Notes: a model not told the origin generated them from the letters alone. Positions 23,187-31,960 are shown, counted from the stretch's first letter. The stretch: 32,534 bases of DNA from Acidimicrobiales bacterium (GCA_020846295.1 JADLEF010000157.1:1-32534); one strand, 5' to 3'. Program-made: numbers and translations.

Positions 23187-24098
23187 CTACCGATCCGGGC
23201 TGCGGCGGGCTGCCGCGTCGGCCACCGCGAGGGCCCGGCGCACCGCGGCGACATCGTGGACGCGCACCAGGTCGGCCCCGCGCACGGCGGCCACGCAGCA
23301 GGCCCCGACGGTCGCCGCGTCGCGTGCCGCCTCGGTGTCGGCCGCGCCGGCGAGCCCGGCGGTGGCGGCGAGGAAGCGCTTGCGCGAGGGACCGACGAGC
23401 ACGGGCCGCCCGCTCGCCGCCCGGAGCTCGCCGGCCCGGTCGAGCAGTTCGAGGTTGCCCCGTACCGTCTTGCCGAACCCGATGCCGGGGTCGATGACGA
23501 GCGCGTCGGCCGGCACGCCCGCCGCCTCGGCCGCGGCGCACAGACCGTCGAGCCGGGGCAGCACGTCGTCGAACAGCAGATCGCCGTGCACGACGACGTC
23601 GTCCTCGATGCGGTTCGGGTTCATGGGCCGGGCGTGCATGACGATCAGGGCATCGGCGCCGCCGTCGGCGCTGGCTCCCGCCAGGTCGGGGTCGGCGAGA
23701 CCGCTGACGTCGTTGATCCATGCCGCGCCGGCGGCCAGCGCGGCGCGGGCGACCGACGACTTCATGGTGTCGATGGAGAGGTTGCGAACGCCGTCGGCGA
23801 CGAGGGCGTGCACCACCGGCAGCAGGCGGCGCAGCTCCTCGTCGGCGTCGATGGGCACGGCCCCCGGGCGGGTGGACTCGGCACCGAGGTCGAGCACGTC
23901 GGCCCCGTCGTCGAGCAGCTCGAGCGCGTGGGCGACCGCGGCGCGGTGGTCGAGGTAGCGGCCGCCGTCGGAGAAGGAGTCCGGCGTGATGTTGACGATG
24001 CCCATCACGAAGGTGCGCGTCCCCAGCTCGAAGGTCCGGTCCCCGCAGCGCAGGGCGCGCGTCGGGGGCGGGGCGTGGGTGGCGTCGCACTGGGTCAT
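23187..24098 (-). CDS. folP: Dihydropteroate synthase
   Basis: 303-aa enzyme joining p-aminobenzoate to dihydropterin pyrophosphate in folate synthesis, target of sulfonamides. All family blocks are seen: MGIVNITPDSFSDGG (32-46), LGAESTRPGA (71-80), SIDTMKS (108-114), WINDVSG, DPGIGFGK (203-210), GPSRKRF (236-242) and RVHDV near the C-terminus. Length is at the upper normal range because of a ~25-residue N-terminal extension. No other folate gene (folE, folB, folK) is beside it, unlike the usual actinobacterial cluster, so it could be a stand-alone or second copy. A TAACCT box lies six bases upstream of the ATG. Confidence 0.96.
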   Translation of the reverse strand: MTQCDATHAPPPTRALRCGDRTFELGTRTFVMGIVNITPDSFSDGGRYLDHRAAVAHALELLDDGADVLDLGAESTRPGAVPIDADEELRRLLPVVHALVADGVRNLSIDTMKSSVARAALAAGAAWINDVSGLADPDLAGASADGGADALIVMHARPMNPNRIEDDVVVHGDLLFDDVLPRLDGLCAAAEAAGVPADALVIDPGIGFGKTVRGNLELLDRAGELRAASGRPVLVGPSRKRFLAATAGLAGAADTEAARDAATVGACCVAAVRGADLVRVHDVAAVRRALAVADAAARRSPDR

Positions 24099-24104
24099 GG
24101 CCCG

Positions 24105-24110
24105 AGGTTA
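24105..24110 (-). promoter_or_regulatory. Candidate -10 box of folP (leaderless)
   Basis: TAACCT on the minus strand, six bases before the ATG at 24098, the same geometry as TAACGT before the sugar dehydrogenase gene. Confidence 0.4.
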
Positions 24111-24190
24111 AGCAGCGGCGGAGCCTGCGCCGATGACCCCTCCGACGACCCCTCCGATGGCGTGGCGGCGCCGGATCGAGTTGCTGCCGG

Positions 24191-25858
24191 TCAGCGGCGC
24201 CGACCGTTGAGCGCGTTGCTGTCGGCGGAGAGCACGCCGTTGCGCACGGCCCGCACCGTGTAGGTGTGGGTACCGGCCGGTACGGCGCGGTCGACGTAGT
24301 TCCGGCTCAGCGGGCCGATCGCGGCGATCAGCGAACCATCCCGGTAGACCTGGAGCTCGTCGATGGATCCGACTGCCCGGATGGTGAGCCGCACCATCTG
24401 GCGGCCGGGCAACGCTCCGGTCAACGTCGGCGGGGTCACCACCACGGGGACGGAGGTCGTGCTGGTGCTCGTCGTGCTGGTGCTCGTCGTGCTGGTGCTC
24501 GTCGTGCTCGTCGTGCTCGTCGTGCTCGTCGTGCTGGTGGTCGTCGTGGTCGTGGTCGTCGTGCTGGTGCTGGTCGTCGTGGGGGTCAGGCCGGCCAGGG
24601 CGCCGAAGGGATCGATGACCCCGGCTCCGGTGCAGGTGTCCGCACCCGCCGGGCCGTGCTCGTCTGCACTGCCGATCAGGGCGGCGGCGACCTGGGCCGG
24701 TGTCGTGCTCGGGTCGTCGTCGACGACGAGCGCCGCGGCCGCGGCGGCGTACGGCGTCGCCATCGACGTCCCGGAGAGGAGGGCGTAGCCGGACGCCAGC
24801 TTGTGGAGCGGGTAGGTGGACACGATGTTGTAGCCGGGGGCGCCGAGATCGAGGTAGGCGGCCTGGGTCGTGTAGTCGGAGCACAGCTCGGGGTCGGTGC
24901 CGCCGGTGGTGTCGTCGTAGCCGCCGATGGAGCCCACCGCGAGCACATGCTCCTCGGCGGCCGGCCACACGGTGGTGCACCCGTCGATGCCGACGGTGCA
25001 GCCGTCGTTGCCGGCGGCGGCGAGGAGCACCACGCCGTTGGCGTAGGCGTACTCGATGGCGTTGTGCATGACGGTGTCCCCGACCGGCGAGGCGGCCCCC
25101 AGCGACATGTTGATGACCGCGGCGCCGTTGTCCGTGGCCCACACGATGCCGGCGGCGACGTCGCTGAACCAGCCCGAGCCGGTGTCGGCGAGCACCTTGA
25201 CCGGCAGGATGGTGGCGCCCGGAGCGCCCCCGGCGATGCCCTCGCTGTTGCCGGCGGTGGCGGCGATGATGCCGGAGACGTGGGTGCCGTGGCCGTGGCC
25301 GTCCACCGCGCCGGAACCGGAGATGGCGTTGTTGGATCCGTCGTGCAGGAAGTACCGGCTGTCGCCGGCGAGGCGGCCGGCGAGATCGGGGTGGCTGCTG
25401 TCGACACCGGTGTCGAGCACCGCGACGGTGACGCCGGTGCCGTCGGCGATGGCCCAGGTCGACTCGAAGGAGACGTCGTCGAGGGCCCACTGCATGCTGC
25501 GGTAGGTGTCGTTGGCGCTCGCCGGTGTCACCGGCCCGGCGTCGAGCAGACCGACACGGCTGTCGACCGAGACCGCCTGCAGCGTGCCGGCCGCCTGGGC
25601 CACCGCGACCATGGCGTGGCCCGCCGCCGCAGACTCGGCGCTGGCGGTGGTGATGCGCAGCCCGCCGTCGGCCTCACGGTGGGCGAAGACCAACGGCACC
25701 GGCTCGGCCGCGTCGGCACCGGCCAGGGCGGCGGGCACGACGGCGGCGATGTCCGGCGGGGGCGGCGCGTCCTCGGCGGTGACCGCCGCGCCGGGACGGA
25801 CGAAGGTGACGATGGCAACGGCCAGGCCGAGGGTCGTCGTGATCGCTCGTCTCCGCAT
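24191..25858 (-). CDS. Secreted subtilisin-like (S8) serine protease with Ser/Thr-rich linker and C-terminal beta domain
   Basis: 555 aa. Start ATG 25858 gives [25 protein letters not shown], a signal peptide; GAAGG-type ribosome site (GAAGG) nine bases upstream. Residues ~30-115 form a propeptide-like region. Catalytic domain about 120-425: Asp149 ([15 protein letters not shown]), His190 ([11 protein letters not shown]), oxyanion Asn284 (AAGNDG) and Ser365 (LSGTSMATP), so it should be active. A run of about 45 residues made almost only of Ser and Thr (about 426-469) links to a C-terminal domain (about 475-555) that looks like a small beta sandwich, perhaps for substrate or wall binding. Four Cys in the catalytic part could pair. 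No LPXTG motif or membrane anchor, so release into the medium is likely. Confidence 0.95.
   Translation of the reverse strand: MRRRAITTTLGLAVAIVTFVRPGAAVTAEDAPPPPDIAAVVPAALAGADAAEPVPLVFAHREADGGLRITTASAESAAAGHAMVAVAQAAGTLQAVSVDSRVGLLDAGPVTPASANDTYRSMQWALDDVSFESTWAIADGTGVTVAVLDTGVDSSHPDLAGRLAGDSRYFLHDGSNNAISGSGAVDGHGHGTHVSGIIAATAGNSEGIAGGAPGATILPVKVLADTGSGWFSDVAAGIVWATDNGAAVINMSLGAASPVGDTVMHNAIEYAYANGVVLLAAAGNDGCTVGIDGCTTVWPAAEEHVLAVGSIGGYDDTTGGTDPELCSDYTTQAAYLDLGAPGYNIVSTYPLHKLASGYALLSGTSMATPYAAAAAALVVDDDPSTTPAQVAAALIGSADEHGPAGADTCTGAGVIDPFGALAGLTPTTTSTSTTTTTTTTTSTTSTTSTTSTTSTSTTSTSTTSTSTTSVPVVVTPPTLTGALPGRQMVRLTIRAVGSIDELQVYRDGSLIAAIGPLSRNYVDRAVPAGTHTYTVRAVRNGVLSADSNALNGRRR
24271..24282. repeat. 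Copy of the iterated palindrome TACCnnnnGGTA (coding)
   Basis: TACCGGCCGGTA, a fully symmetric 12-mer, preceded by G and followed by CGG; lies in the C-terminal beta domain of the subtilase gene. Confidence 0.6.
24455..24585. repeat. Low-complexity repeat coding the Ser/Thr linker
   Basis: Plus-strand runs of GTCGTGCTGGTGCTC and GTCGTGCTC units (and their GTGGTC variants) repeat many times. They encode the Ser-Thr-Thr linker of the subtilase. Such short-unit arrays can change length by slippage in multiples of three bases without breaking the frame. Confidence 0.85.
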
Positions 25859-26028
25859 CCTCGTCACCCTTCGCCGGTAGCCGGTTGAGCTGTCGGCGCA
25901 TGGCGGTGGGCGCTGCGCTAGGTCGATGGGCCGACGGGGCGCGCTCCCCGGTGACGCTGCGGCGGGGTACAGGTGGCCGCCGGCTGTGCCGATGAGCTGG
26001 GCGAGCACTGAGCACGGAGGCACCAGGG

Positions 26029-26559
26029 ATGGAGTTGCGGACCCACCGCCACAAGGCCGGCGCGATCGTCGCCGCGATCGCGGGCATCGCCCTCGGCCTC
26101 GCCGTGGACAACTCCTTCGACCGCGCCGGCGCGTCGGTCGATCCCGGTACCGGCGATGTCGTCGGCGAGTTCACCTACGGGGTGACGCCCGCTCGGCTGC
26201 TCGACACCCGACCCGGGACCTACACCGTGGACAACCAGTACGTCGGCACCGGGGCGCTGAGCGACATGACGCCGATGACGGTCCAGGTGGCCGGGCGCGG
26301 CGGGGTGCCGCTGGACGCCACGTCGGTGCTGCTGAACGTCACCGCGGTGCAGCCGGCCGCCGAGGGGTTCGTGTCGGTGTGGCCGTCGGGCCCGTTCCCG
26401 GGCACGTCGAACCTGAACTTCAGAGCGGGCGACGTGGTGCCCAACATGGTGTTCACCCCGTTGGCCAACGGCTCGATCACCGTCATGGCGTCGAGCGGGC
26501 GACCCCACGTGCTGATCGACGTCGCCGCCTACAGCTCCGACCAACCGGCCGCCGCCTGA
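26029..26559 (+). CDS. Secreted or anchored beta-rich protein of unknown function
   Basis: 176 aa. N-terminus MELRTHRHKAGAIVAAIAGIALGLAV is a signal peptide or signal anchor. The rest carries the blocks TPARLLDTRP, GVPLDATSVLLNVTAVQPAAEGFVSVWPSG, TSNLNFRAGDVVPNMVFTPLANGSITVMAS and VLIDVAAYSS, a beta-rich domain that I recognise from many exported actinobacterial proteins, often as a repeated C-terminal module next to proteases or lipases; its role is unknown. ATG 26029 with GGAGG about ten bases upstream (ACGGAGGCACCAGGG). Divergent from the secreted subtilase, with 170 bases between starts, so both may be surface or secreted products under shared control. Confidence 0.85.
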   Translation: MELRTHRHKAGAIVAAIAGIALGLAVDNSFDRAGASVDPGTGDVVGEFTYGVTPARLLDTRPGTYTVDNQYVGTGALSDMTPMTVQVAGRGGVPLDATSVLLNVTAVQPAAEGFVSVWPSGPFPGTSNLNFRAGDVVPNMVFTPLANGSITVMASSGRPHVLIDVAAYSSDQPAAA

Positions 26560-26588
26560 CCCACCGGCGGACCCGAACCGGCGCCCGG

Positions 26589-26594
26589 TAAGGT
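26589..26594 (+). promoter_or_regulatory. Candidate -10 box of the MFS transporter gene
   Basis: TAAGGT fits TAnnnT, 35 bases before the GTG at 26630; a GAAGGG ribosome site (26616-26621) lies eight bases before the start. Confidence 0.35.
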
Positions 26595-26629
26595 CACCCG
26601 GCCATACCCGCCGACGAAGGGATCCGCTG

Positions 26630-28054
26630 GTGACCACGACGAGACCGGTCGCGCCCGACCGACCGGGCACGGCCCCCGAGGTCACGCGGCGGGCATGGCT
26701 CTCGCTCGCGCTGGTCTCCGCCGCCACCTGCGTCATCATCCTGGACCTGATGGCGGCGAACGTCGCCTTCCCGTTCATCGAGCGCAGCTTCCCGGCCACG
26801 CCCCGCTCCACCCTGGCCTGGGTGTCCTCGGGGTACGCCATCGCCTCGGCCGCGCTGCTGATGGTGGCCGGCCGCCTGTCGGACCGCCACGGTCGACGCA
26901 CCGTCTTCCTCGGTGGCGTCGCCCTCTTCGCCGCCGTCTCCGTCGTCTGCGCAGCGGCACCCAACCCCGCCGTGCTCATCGCCGCGCGCATCGTGCAGGG
27001 GGGCGGCTCGGCGATGATCACCTCCACCGCCATCGCCCTGCTGCTGCCGGACTTCCCCGCCGGCAAGCGCGGGCTGGCCCTTGGCATCTGGGGCACGACG
27101 AGCAGCGCCGGCGCCGCCGCCGGGCCGACGCTCGGCGCGCTGGCCATCCAGGCGTTCGACTGGCGCCTGGTGTTCCTGCTCAACATACCGATCGGGATCC
27201 TCACCCTGGCACTGGGCCGGCGGCTGCTCGTCGAGCCGCCCCGACCCGCCGAGCGCGGCCGCATCGATCTCGTCGGCACCGTGGTGGGCACCGCGGCGAC
27301 CGCGCTGGCGACGCTGGGCATCCTGCAGGGTCCCGGTTGGGGCTGGACCAGCCCGGCGGTCGTCGCCATCCTCGTCGGCGCCGTCGTGCTGTCGGCGGGG
27401 TTCGTGCTGCGTTGCGCCCGGGCGGCGGCGCCGCTGGTGGACCTGCACCTGTTCCGCCACGCCCCGTTCGCGCTGGCCAACCTGAGCCAGGCCGGCACGC
27501 AGCTGGCCATCATGGCGTGGTTCTTCACCACGCCGCTGTTCCTCATCAACGTGTGGCACTACTCGGCGCTCGCCGGTGGCGGCGCCGTCGCCATCGGGAT
27601 GATCGTGAGCTTCGTGTCGGTGCCGGTGGGCCACTACTCGGACCGCCACGGCTACCGTTCCGTGCTGATCGTGGGCGGGTTGGTCTCGGCGGCGGGCATG
27701 CTGGTGTGGGTGTTCGGCGTGGGCGAGACGGCCGACTTCTGGACCGCCTACCTGGCCGGCCTGGTCCTGTTCGGGTTGGGCGCGGGGATGGTCGGCATCG
27801 TGGTCACCAACGCCGCGCTGGCCGGCCTGCCCGACCACGAGCTGGCGGCCGCCAACGCCGTGTTCCAGACCATCCGCAAGCTGGTCGGAGCGATCGGCGT
27901 CGCCATCGCGGTGGCGCTGCTGGGCAGCCGCAGCACCGAATCGCTGGCCGCGTTCCGCAAGGTATGGATCATGATCGCCATCGGCTACCTGCTGTCGAGC
28001 CTCGCCATCATCCCGTACCGGCCGGCCACGCGGCCCGCCGGCCGAACGGGGTGA
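26630..28054 (+). CDS. MFS drug/metabolite exporter, DHA2 (EmrB/QacA) family
   Basis: 474-aa inner-membrane proton antiporter. About 13-14 hydrophobic segments, as in the 14-helix DHA2 group. Helix 1 holds VIILDLMAANVAFPFIERSF, where DHA2 proteins usually have LDxTIVNVALP. Motif A GRLSDRHGRRTVFLGG follows helix 2; IAARIVQGGGSAMITSTAIALL is the helix 4 signature; GAAAGPTLGALAI is motif C of exporters and WRLVFLLNIPIG follows it. The second half repeats SDRHGYRSVLIVGG. GTG start at 26630 with GAAGGG upstream. No TetR or MarR regulator is adjacent. Substrate cannot be predicted; the next gene may be co-transcribed. Confidence 0.94.
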   Translation: MTTTRPVAPDRPGTAPEVTRRAWLSLALVSAATCVIILDLMAANVAFPFIERSFPATPRSTLAWVSSGYAIASAALLMVAGRLSDRHGRRTVFLGGVALFAAVSVVCAAAPNPAVLIAARIVQGGGSAMITSTAIALLLPDFPAGKRGLALGIWGTTSSAGAAAGPTLGALAIQAFDWRLVFLLNIPIGILTLALGRRLLVEPPRPAERGRIDLVGTVVGTAATALATLGILQGPGWGWTSPAVVAILVGAVVLSAGFVLRCARAAAPLVDLHLFRHAPFALANLSQAGTQLAIMAWFFTTPLFLINVWHYSALAGGGAVAIGMIVSFVSVPVGHYSDRHGYRSVLIVGGLVSAAGMLVWVFGVGETADFWTAYLAGLVLFGLGAGMVGIVVTNAALAGLPDHELAAANAVFQTIRKLVGAIGVAIAVALLGSRSTESLAAFRKVWIMIAIGYLLSSLAIIPYRPATRPAGRTG

Positions 28055-28083
28055 GCCGCGGGCGGCCCTGCGAACATGGGCGC

Positions 28084-28710
28084 ATGCTGCTCGACGCCCC
28101 GACCCTCGATGCCATCGCCGCCGGCACCGTCGATGTGGTGTTCCGGTGCTGGAGACGGCCGACGGTCCGCAGCGGCGGCACGCTGCGCACACCGGTCGGC
28201 ATGTTGGCCATCATCGAGGTGGCGCCCGTCGAGCCCGGGGCGATCACCGACACCGATGCGGCCCGAGCCGGCTTCCCCGACGCGGCGGCGGTGCGCCGCT
28301 TCCTCGCCGAGGGTGGCTGCCAGCCGCCGGGCGGGGACCCCGAGGGCGGTGCTGCGCGGCGGGCCTACCGGATCGAGCTCGGCCCGGGCGGGCCGGACCC
28401 GCGCACGGCGCTCCAGCAGGACGACGAGCTGGACGGCGAGCAGCTCGCCGGTCTGCTGCGCCGCCTCGACCGGCTTGATCGTTCGGGCGCGAACGGTCCG
28501 TGGACGGCGGCCACGCTGCACCTGATCGCCCGCCGTCCGGCGGTGCGGGCGGCGGACCTGGCCGGTGAGCTGGGACGCGATCGCGATGCGTTCAAGACCG
28601 ACGTGCGCAAGCTGAAGGCGCTCGGGCTGACCATCAGCCTGGAGGTCGGGTATCGCCTGTCACCGCGGGGCGAGCGCGTCCGCGCCGTCCTGGCCCGCGA
28701 CCACACCTGA
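28084..28710 (+). CDS. ASCH-like domain plus winged-helix protein
   Basis: 208-aa cytosolic protein of two parts. Residues ~8-105 (TLDAIAAGTVDVVFRCWRRPTVRSGGTLRTPVGMLAIIEVAPVEPGAIT ... YRIELG) have the order of an ASCH/PUA-like fold, with the basic RCWRRP near the strand that lines the nucleic-acid groove in that superfamily. After a linker, residues ~138-200 (WTAATLHLIARRPAVRAADLAGELGRDRDAFKTDVRKLKALGLTISLEVGYRLSPRG) look like a winged helix-turn-helix. Both parts suggest RNA or DNA binding; the joint arrangement is unusual to me. ATG at 28084, 29 bases after the MFS stop and in the same direction. The ASCH assignment is from pattern, so moderate confidence. Confidence 0.75.
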   Translation: MLLDAPTLDAIAAGTVDVVFRCWRRPTVRSGGTLRTPVGMLAIIEVAPVEPGAITDTDAARAGFPDAAAVRRFLAEGGCQPPGGDPEGGAARRAYRIELGPGGPDPRTALQQDDELDGEQLAGLLRRLDRLDRSGANGPWTAATLHLIARRPAVRAADLAGELGRDRDAFKTDVRKLKALGLTISLEVGYRLSPRGERVRAVLARDHT

Positions 28711-28748
28711 CCGGTCCCGGGTCAGGCGCCGCCCGAGCAGCGCACCGT

Positions 28749-29750
28749 TCAGCCGGCGGCGGGCTGACCGAGCTGCTCGGTGAGGACCGATTCGAACACG
28801 GCAGCGATCTTCGCCGCGCCGGATGCGGTCGGGTGCACCCCATCCGCCAGCGTGTCGCCCTCGGCCCACTGCAGGGCGAGCTCCTCCGCCAACGGGACGT
28901 AGTGCACGTTGCCGCCGCCCGAGCCGATCGTGCGGGCCGCTCCGTTGAGGTCGTCGAACGCGATGCCGGAGGCATCGGTCCGCTCGGCGAACAGTGGCAG
29001 CGGCGGGTACGAGGCGACGAAGAGCTGCGCCTCCGGCTGGAGGGCCTGCAGCTGCTGCACCAGCCCGGCCAGCTTGGCCGGGGCGTCCGCCGGGTCGACC
29101 GGGCGCACCACCCCGTTCTTCGGGGTCGGCTCGGGGAACAGGTCGTTCACGCCGGCGAGCAGCAGGATGACGTCCGGGTCGGCCTGCGGGATCCAGCTCG
29201 CCACGTGGGCGCTGAGGTTGGCCGGCTCGCACCCGCTGCACAGGGTGGAGGCGTCCGGTCCGAGGGTGTAGCCCCCGTGGCCCTCGTTGTCCGCGTCGCC
29301 CCCGCCGAAGGGCATGGTGCGGTCGGAGCCGACCATGTCGACGTGGTGGCCGGCGGCGCCGAGCGAGCTGTACAACGCGCCGCGGTAGCTCTGCGGCGTG
29401 GACGGGTTCGCGGCGTCGTCGCCCTGGGTGAGCGAGTCCCCGAGGGCCATGATCCGCCAGGGACGGCCGGCGCTGCCGAGCGCCGCGGTGGCGGGCGGGG
29501 TGACGGGCGGGGTGGTCGGCGCCACCTGGGCGACAGCCCCCGGGCCGGCCGAGGTCGGCGACCCTGCCGCGGGCGACCCTGCCGCGGGCGACGCGGTCGT
29601 CGAGGTGTCGATCACGAGGTGGGTGATCGACACCTTGGCCGGCGCCGCTGCGTCGGGCGATGGCGATCCACCGCCCCCGCAGGCTGCGCTCACGGCGAGC
29701 AGCAGCGCCGCTCCCATTGCGAGGGACCGATGCCCCCAGGTGCGACGCAT
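28749..29750 (-). CDS. SGNH/GDSL-type hydrolase lipoprotein
   Basis: 333 aa from ATG 29750, which yields a signal peptide MRRTWGHRSLAMGAALLLAV ending SAAC, so Cys24 may be lipidated (lipobox slightly atypical). The ATG at 29798 would add 16 residues. A Ser/Pro/Ala/Thr linker (25-95) includes the direct repeat SPAAGSPAAGSP. Catalytic domain: block I MALGDSLTQG with Ser106, the HGGYTLG Gly block, block III LLAGVNDLF with Asn202, block V DGVHPTASG with Asp303 and His306. All four SGNH residues are present. Esterase acting outside the membrane, on acylated polysaccharide or lipid; substrate unknown. Confidence 0.92.
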   Translation of the reverse strand: MRRTWGHRSLAMGAALLLAVSAACGGGGSPSPDAAAPAKVSITHLVIDTSTTASPAAGSPAAGSPTSAGPGAVAQVAPTTPPVTPPATAALGSAGRPWRIMALGDSLTQGDDAANPSTPQSYRGALYSSLGAAGHHVDMVGSDRTMPFGGGDADNEGHGGYTLGPDASTLCSGCEPANLSAHVASWIPQADPDVILLLAGVNDLFPEPTPKNGVVRPVDPADAPAKLAGLVQQLQALQPEAQLFVASYPPLPLFAERTDASGIAFDDLNGAARTIGSGGGNVHYVPLAEELALQWAEGDTLADGVHPTASGAAKIAAVFESVLTEQLGQPAAG

Positions 29751-29876
29751 CGGGCGCGCGACGCAGTCCGGTTCTGTTGGCTGGTTCCGCCGTGCCATCG
29801 GGCCCAGTGTCGCGCACAACGGCGCTGGCGTCTGCTCGCGCGCCCCGGCGCGGTCGATGGCCCGCCCGGCGCGCGC

Positions 29877-30719
29877 TCAGCTGCCGGCGTGGTCGTGGTG
29901 GGCCGTCGCCGTCGGCCAGCGCAGCACGGCGCGCACCGGCCAGTGGTCGCTCGCATACCGATCGGCACGGAGGCGGTCGACGAAGCGCTGGCGGCCATGG
30001 AGGGTGTCGTCCACCGCGACCTCGCCGACGTGCAGGCCGGGGCTGACGAGGATGTGGTCGAGGTGGGCGCCCGTCTGGCCGGGCCGGTACCCGTGCACGG
30101 TGTGCTGCGAACCCGGTTTCGCCACCGGGCGGAGCCCGACCGCAGCCAGGGCGTCGAACACCGCCGGCTCGGATCCGGTGTTGAGGTCGCCCAGCACGAC
30201 GGTCGCCTCGTCGCCGCACAGCCGGTCGGCCAGTTGCGTTGCGCTGCGCGCCCGGTTGGCGGCGTGGTGTTCGTCGAGGTGGGTGCACGCCACGCGCAGC
30301 AGCCGTCCGTTGTGGCGATCGCGGTAGCGGGCGACGGTGGCGATGCGGGGCGCGCTGGCCTCCGGCAACCTCGTCGGACGGTCCGGCTCGTCGCCATACC
30401 ACATAGTATGGTCGTCGATCAGCTCGAAGCGCTCGGTGCGGGCCAGCAGCGGGCATCGCTCACCTCTGCCGCCGCCTCGACGGCCGGCGCCCACGCTGCG
30501 ATAGCCCGGCGCGCGCCGTTGCAGGTGGCGAAGCTGGAACCCGTAGCACTCCTGCAGACCGACGATGTCGGCGTCGAGCCGACGCAGGGTGGCGACCGCT
30601 GCGGCCCGGCGGCGCGGCCAGCTGTGGCAGCCGTCGTAGGACAGCCCGTTGCGGAGGTTGAAGGTGACGACGCTGAAGGGCGGCGCGGTGAGGCCCGATG
30701 GCGGGGACGGGAGGGTCAC
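29877..30719 (-). CDS. Endonuclease/exonuclease/phosphatase-family protein
   Basis: 280-aa metal-dependent phosphoesterase. GTG 30719 lies seven bases after the upstream stop; the fold starts soon after with FSVVTFNLRNG (Asn21), DIVGLQE (Glu57), THLDEHH (His147), VVLGDLNTGSEP (Asp178, Asn180), HLDHILVS and a final SDHWPVRAVL (Asp258, His259). These are the residues that bind metal and phosphate in the DNase I/ExoIII/sphingomyelinase superfamily. No signal peptide, so cytosolic; substrate could be nucleic acid or a phospholipid/phosphosugar. Co-transcribed with the flavoprotein gene. Bases 30394-30411 inside it carry CCATACCACATAGTATGG. Confidence 0.92.
   Translation of the reverse strand: MTLPSPPSGLTAPPFSVVTFNLRNGLSYDGCHSWPRRRAAAVATLRRLDADIVGLQECYGFQLRHLQRRAPGYRSVGAGRRGGGRGERCPLLARTERFELIDDHTMWYGDEPDRPTRLPEASAPRIATVARYRDRHNGRLLRVACTHLDEHHAANRARSATQLADRLCGDEATVVLGDLNTGSEPAVFDALAAVGLRPVAKPGSQHTVHGYRPGQTGAHLDHILVSPGLHVGEVAVDDTLHGRQRFVDRLRADRYASDHWPVRAVLRWPTATAHHDHAGS
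30394..30411. repeat. Near-copy of the iterated palindrome (coding)
   Basis: CCATAC and GTATGG are perfect inverted 6-bp arms around CACATA; this copy lies in an unusually AT-rich spot of the EEP-family gene. Confidence 0.5.
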
Positions 30720-30726
30720 GGCCCGA

Positions 30727-31905
30727 TCAGCCGCGCTCGGCGGGGTCGAGGCGGGACTGCCGCAACAGCCCTTCGGCGCCATGGCTGGCATCGGGGTAGA
30801 TCACGCTGGTGTTGATGGTGCGCTTGCGCTGCTTGGCCGACCCGCCCGCATCGACGACCTCACGGTCCCAGCCCCGGGTGAGCACGGCCCCGGCGGCGCC
30901 GAGGTCGAGGCAGGTCACGTAGTTCGGCTGCCGGTAGGTGACCAGCGCCAGGCCAAGTGCGGCTCGGGCGGCGTTCTCCCCCGCCACCCGGCCGGTCTGC
31001 AGCGCATGCTGGCAGGACTGCAGCGTGCGGTGGCCGCCGCCGGTGTCGGCCGCGGCTGCGTCGCCGGCGGCGAAGATCCCCGGCTGCGTCGATACCCGCA
31101 GGTACGGATCGACCTCGAGGCGGCCGGCCTCGTCGCGCCGCGCATCGGGCAGGCCGGCGAAGGGGGCGGCGGCCAGTCCGGTGCAGAGCACGACCGCGTC
31201 GGCACTGAGCGGGCGGCCACCCTCGAGGTGCACGACGTCGCGCCCCAGCGCGGTGACCGTGACCCCGAGGCGGCGTTCGACGCCGGCCCGGTCGACGGCG
31301 TCCTCGATGACGGGGCGCGGGCCCTCCCCCAGCTCGGCGCCGAGGACGGGGGCCCGGTCGATCAACACGATGCGGGCCGGGGCGAGCTGCGATGGCCGGC
31401 CGTGGGCGGCGAGCCTGGCCGGGAGCTCGAGCGCGAGCTCCAGGCCGGTGAACCCCGCCCCGACGACCGCGATGGTGAGCGGATCCCGCCCCGCCAGACC
31501 GGCGAGTGCGCGATCGAGCTCGATGGCCTCGGCCTGGGTGTCGATGGAGTAGGCGTCGGCTGCGCCGGGCACGGCGGGGCGGCGCATCACGCTGCCGGTG
31601 GCGATCACCACCTGGTCGTAGGGCAGCGACGCGGAGGTGGGATCGTCGGTGTGCACCAGCCGGGCGGCGGGATCGATGCCGTTGGCCGATGCGAGCACCA
31701 GGTCGACGCCGAGCGGTTGGAGCAGCGGGCGCAGCGGCGCCGCGAGGGTGTGCGGATCGGCCTCGTACAGCCGGGGCCGCATGACGAGCGCGTCGAGCGG
31801 CGACAAGAGGCTGATCGCCGCCTTGGGGGCGACCCGCCGCGCCGCGGCGGCGGCCCAGAACCCGGCGAACCCGCCGCCCACGATCACGATCGGAACGCTG
31901 CTCAT
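30727..31905 (-). CDS. NDH-2-like FAD/NAD(P)H-dependent oxidoreductase
   Basis: 392-aa flavoprotein of the type II NADH dehydrogenase-like family. FAD site VIVGGGFAGFWAAAAARR (7-24), VIATGS (100-105), second Rossmann IAVVGAGFTGLELALELP (145-162) for NAD(P)H, and GIFAAGDAAA (276-285) with the FAD-ribitol Asp282. The C-terminal part (PNYVTCLDLGAAGAVLTRGWDREVV) has the QCxSLG-like spacing of actinobacterial relatives but no clear membrane-anchoring helix. It may pass electrons from NADH to a quinone or another acceptor. ATG 31905 with GGGGAG seven bases upstream and a TAGGAT -10 box at 31939-31944; two copies of the iterated palindrome lie behind that box. Confidence 0.88.
   Translation of the reverse strand: MSSVPIVIVGGGFAGFWAAAAARRVAPKAAISLLSPLDALVMRPRLYEADPHTLAAPLRPLLQPLGVDLVLASANGIDPAARLVHTDDPTSASLPYDQVVIATGSVMRRPAVPGAADAYSIDTQAEAIELDRALAGLAGRDPLTIAVVGAGFTGLELALELPARLAAHGRPSQLAPARIVLIDRAPVLGAELGEGPRPVIEDAVDRAGVERRLGVTVTALGRDVVHLEGGRPLSADAVVLCTGLAAAPFAGLPDARRDEAGRLEVDPYLRVSTQPGIFAAGDAAAADTGGGHRTLQSCQHALQTGRVAGENAARAALGLALVTYRQPNYVTCLDLGAAGAVLTRGWDREVVDAGGSAKQRKRTINTSVIYPDASHGAEGLLRQSRLDPAERG
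31093..31104. repeat. Copy of the iterated palindrome TACCnnnnGGTA (coding)
   Basis: TACCCGCAGGTA, preceded by A and followed by CGG: an exact match, in the NDH-2-like gene next to its second FAD motif. Confidence 0.6.
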
Positions 31906-31938
31906 GCGGATCTCCCCTGCCCGTCGGCGCCCGCGGCG

Positions 31939-31944
31939 ATCCTA
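31939..31944 (-). promoter_or_regulatory. Candidate -10 box of the NDH-2-like gene
   Basis: TAGGAT on the minus strand; transcription would start about 27 bases before the ATG and include the GGGGAG ribosome site. The palindrome copy at 31961-31972 covers the -35 zone. Confidence 0.4.
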
Positions 31945-31960
31945 CGACCGGCACCTTCCG

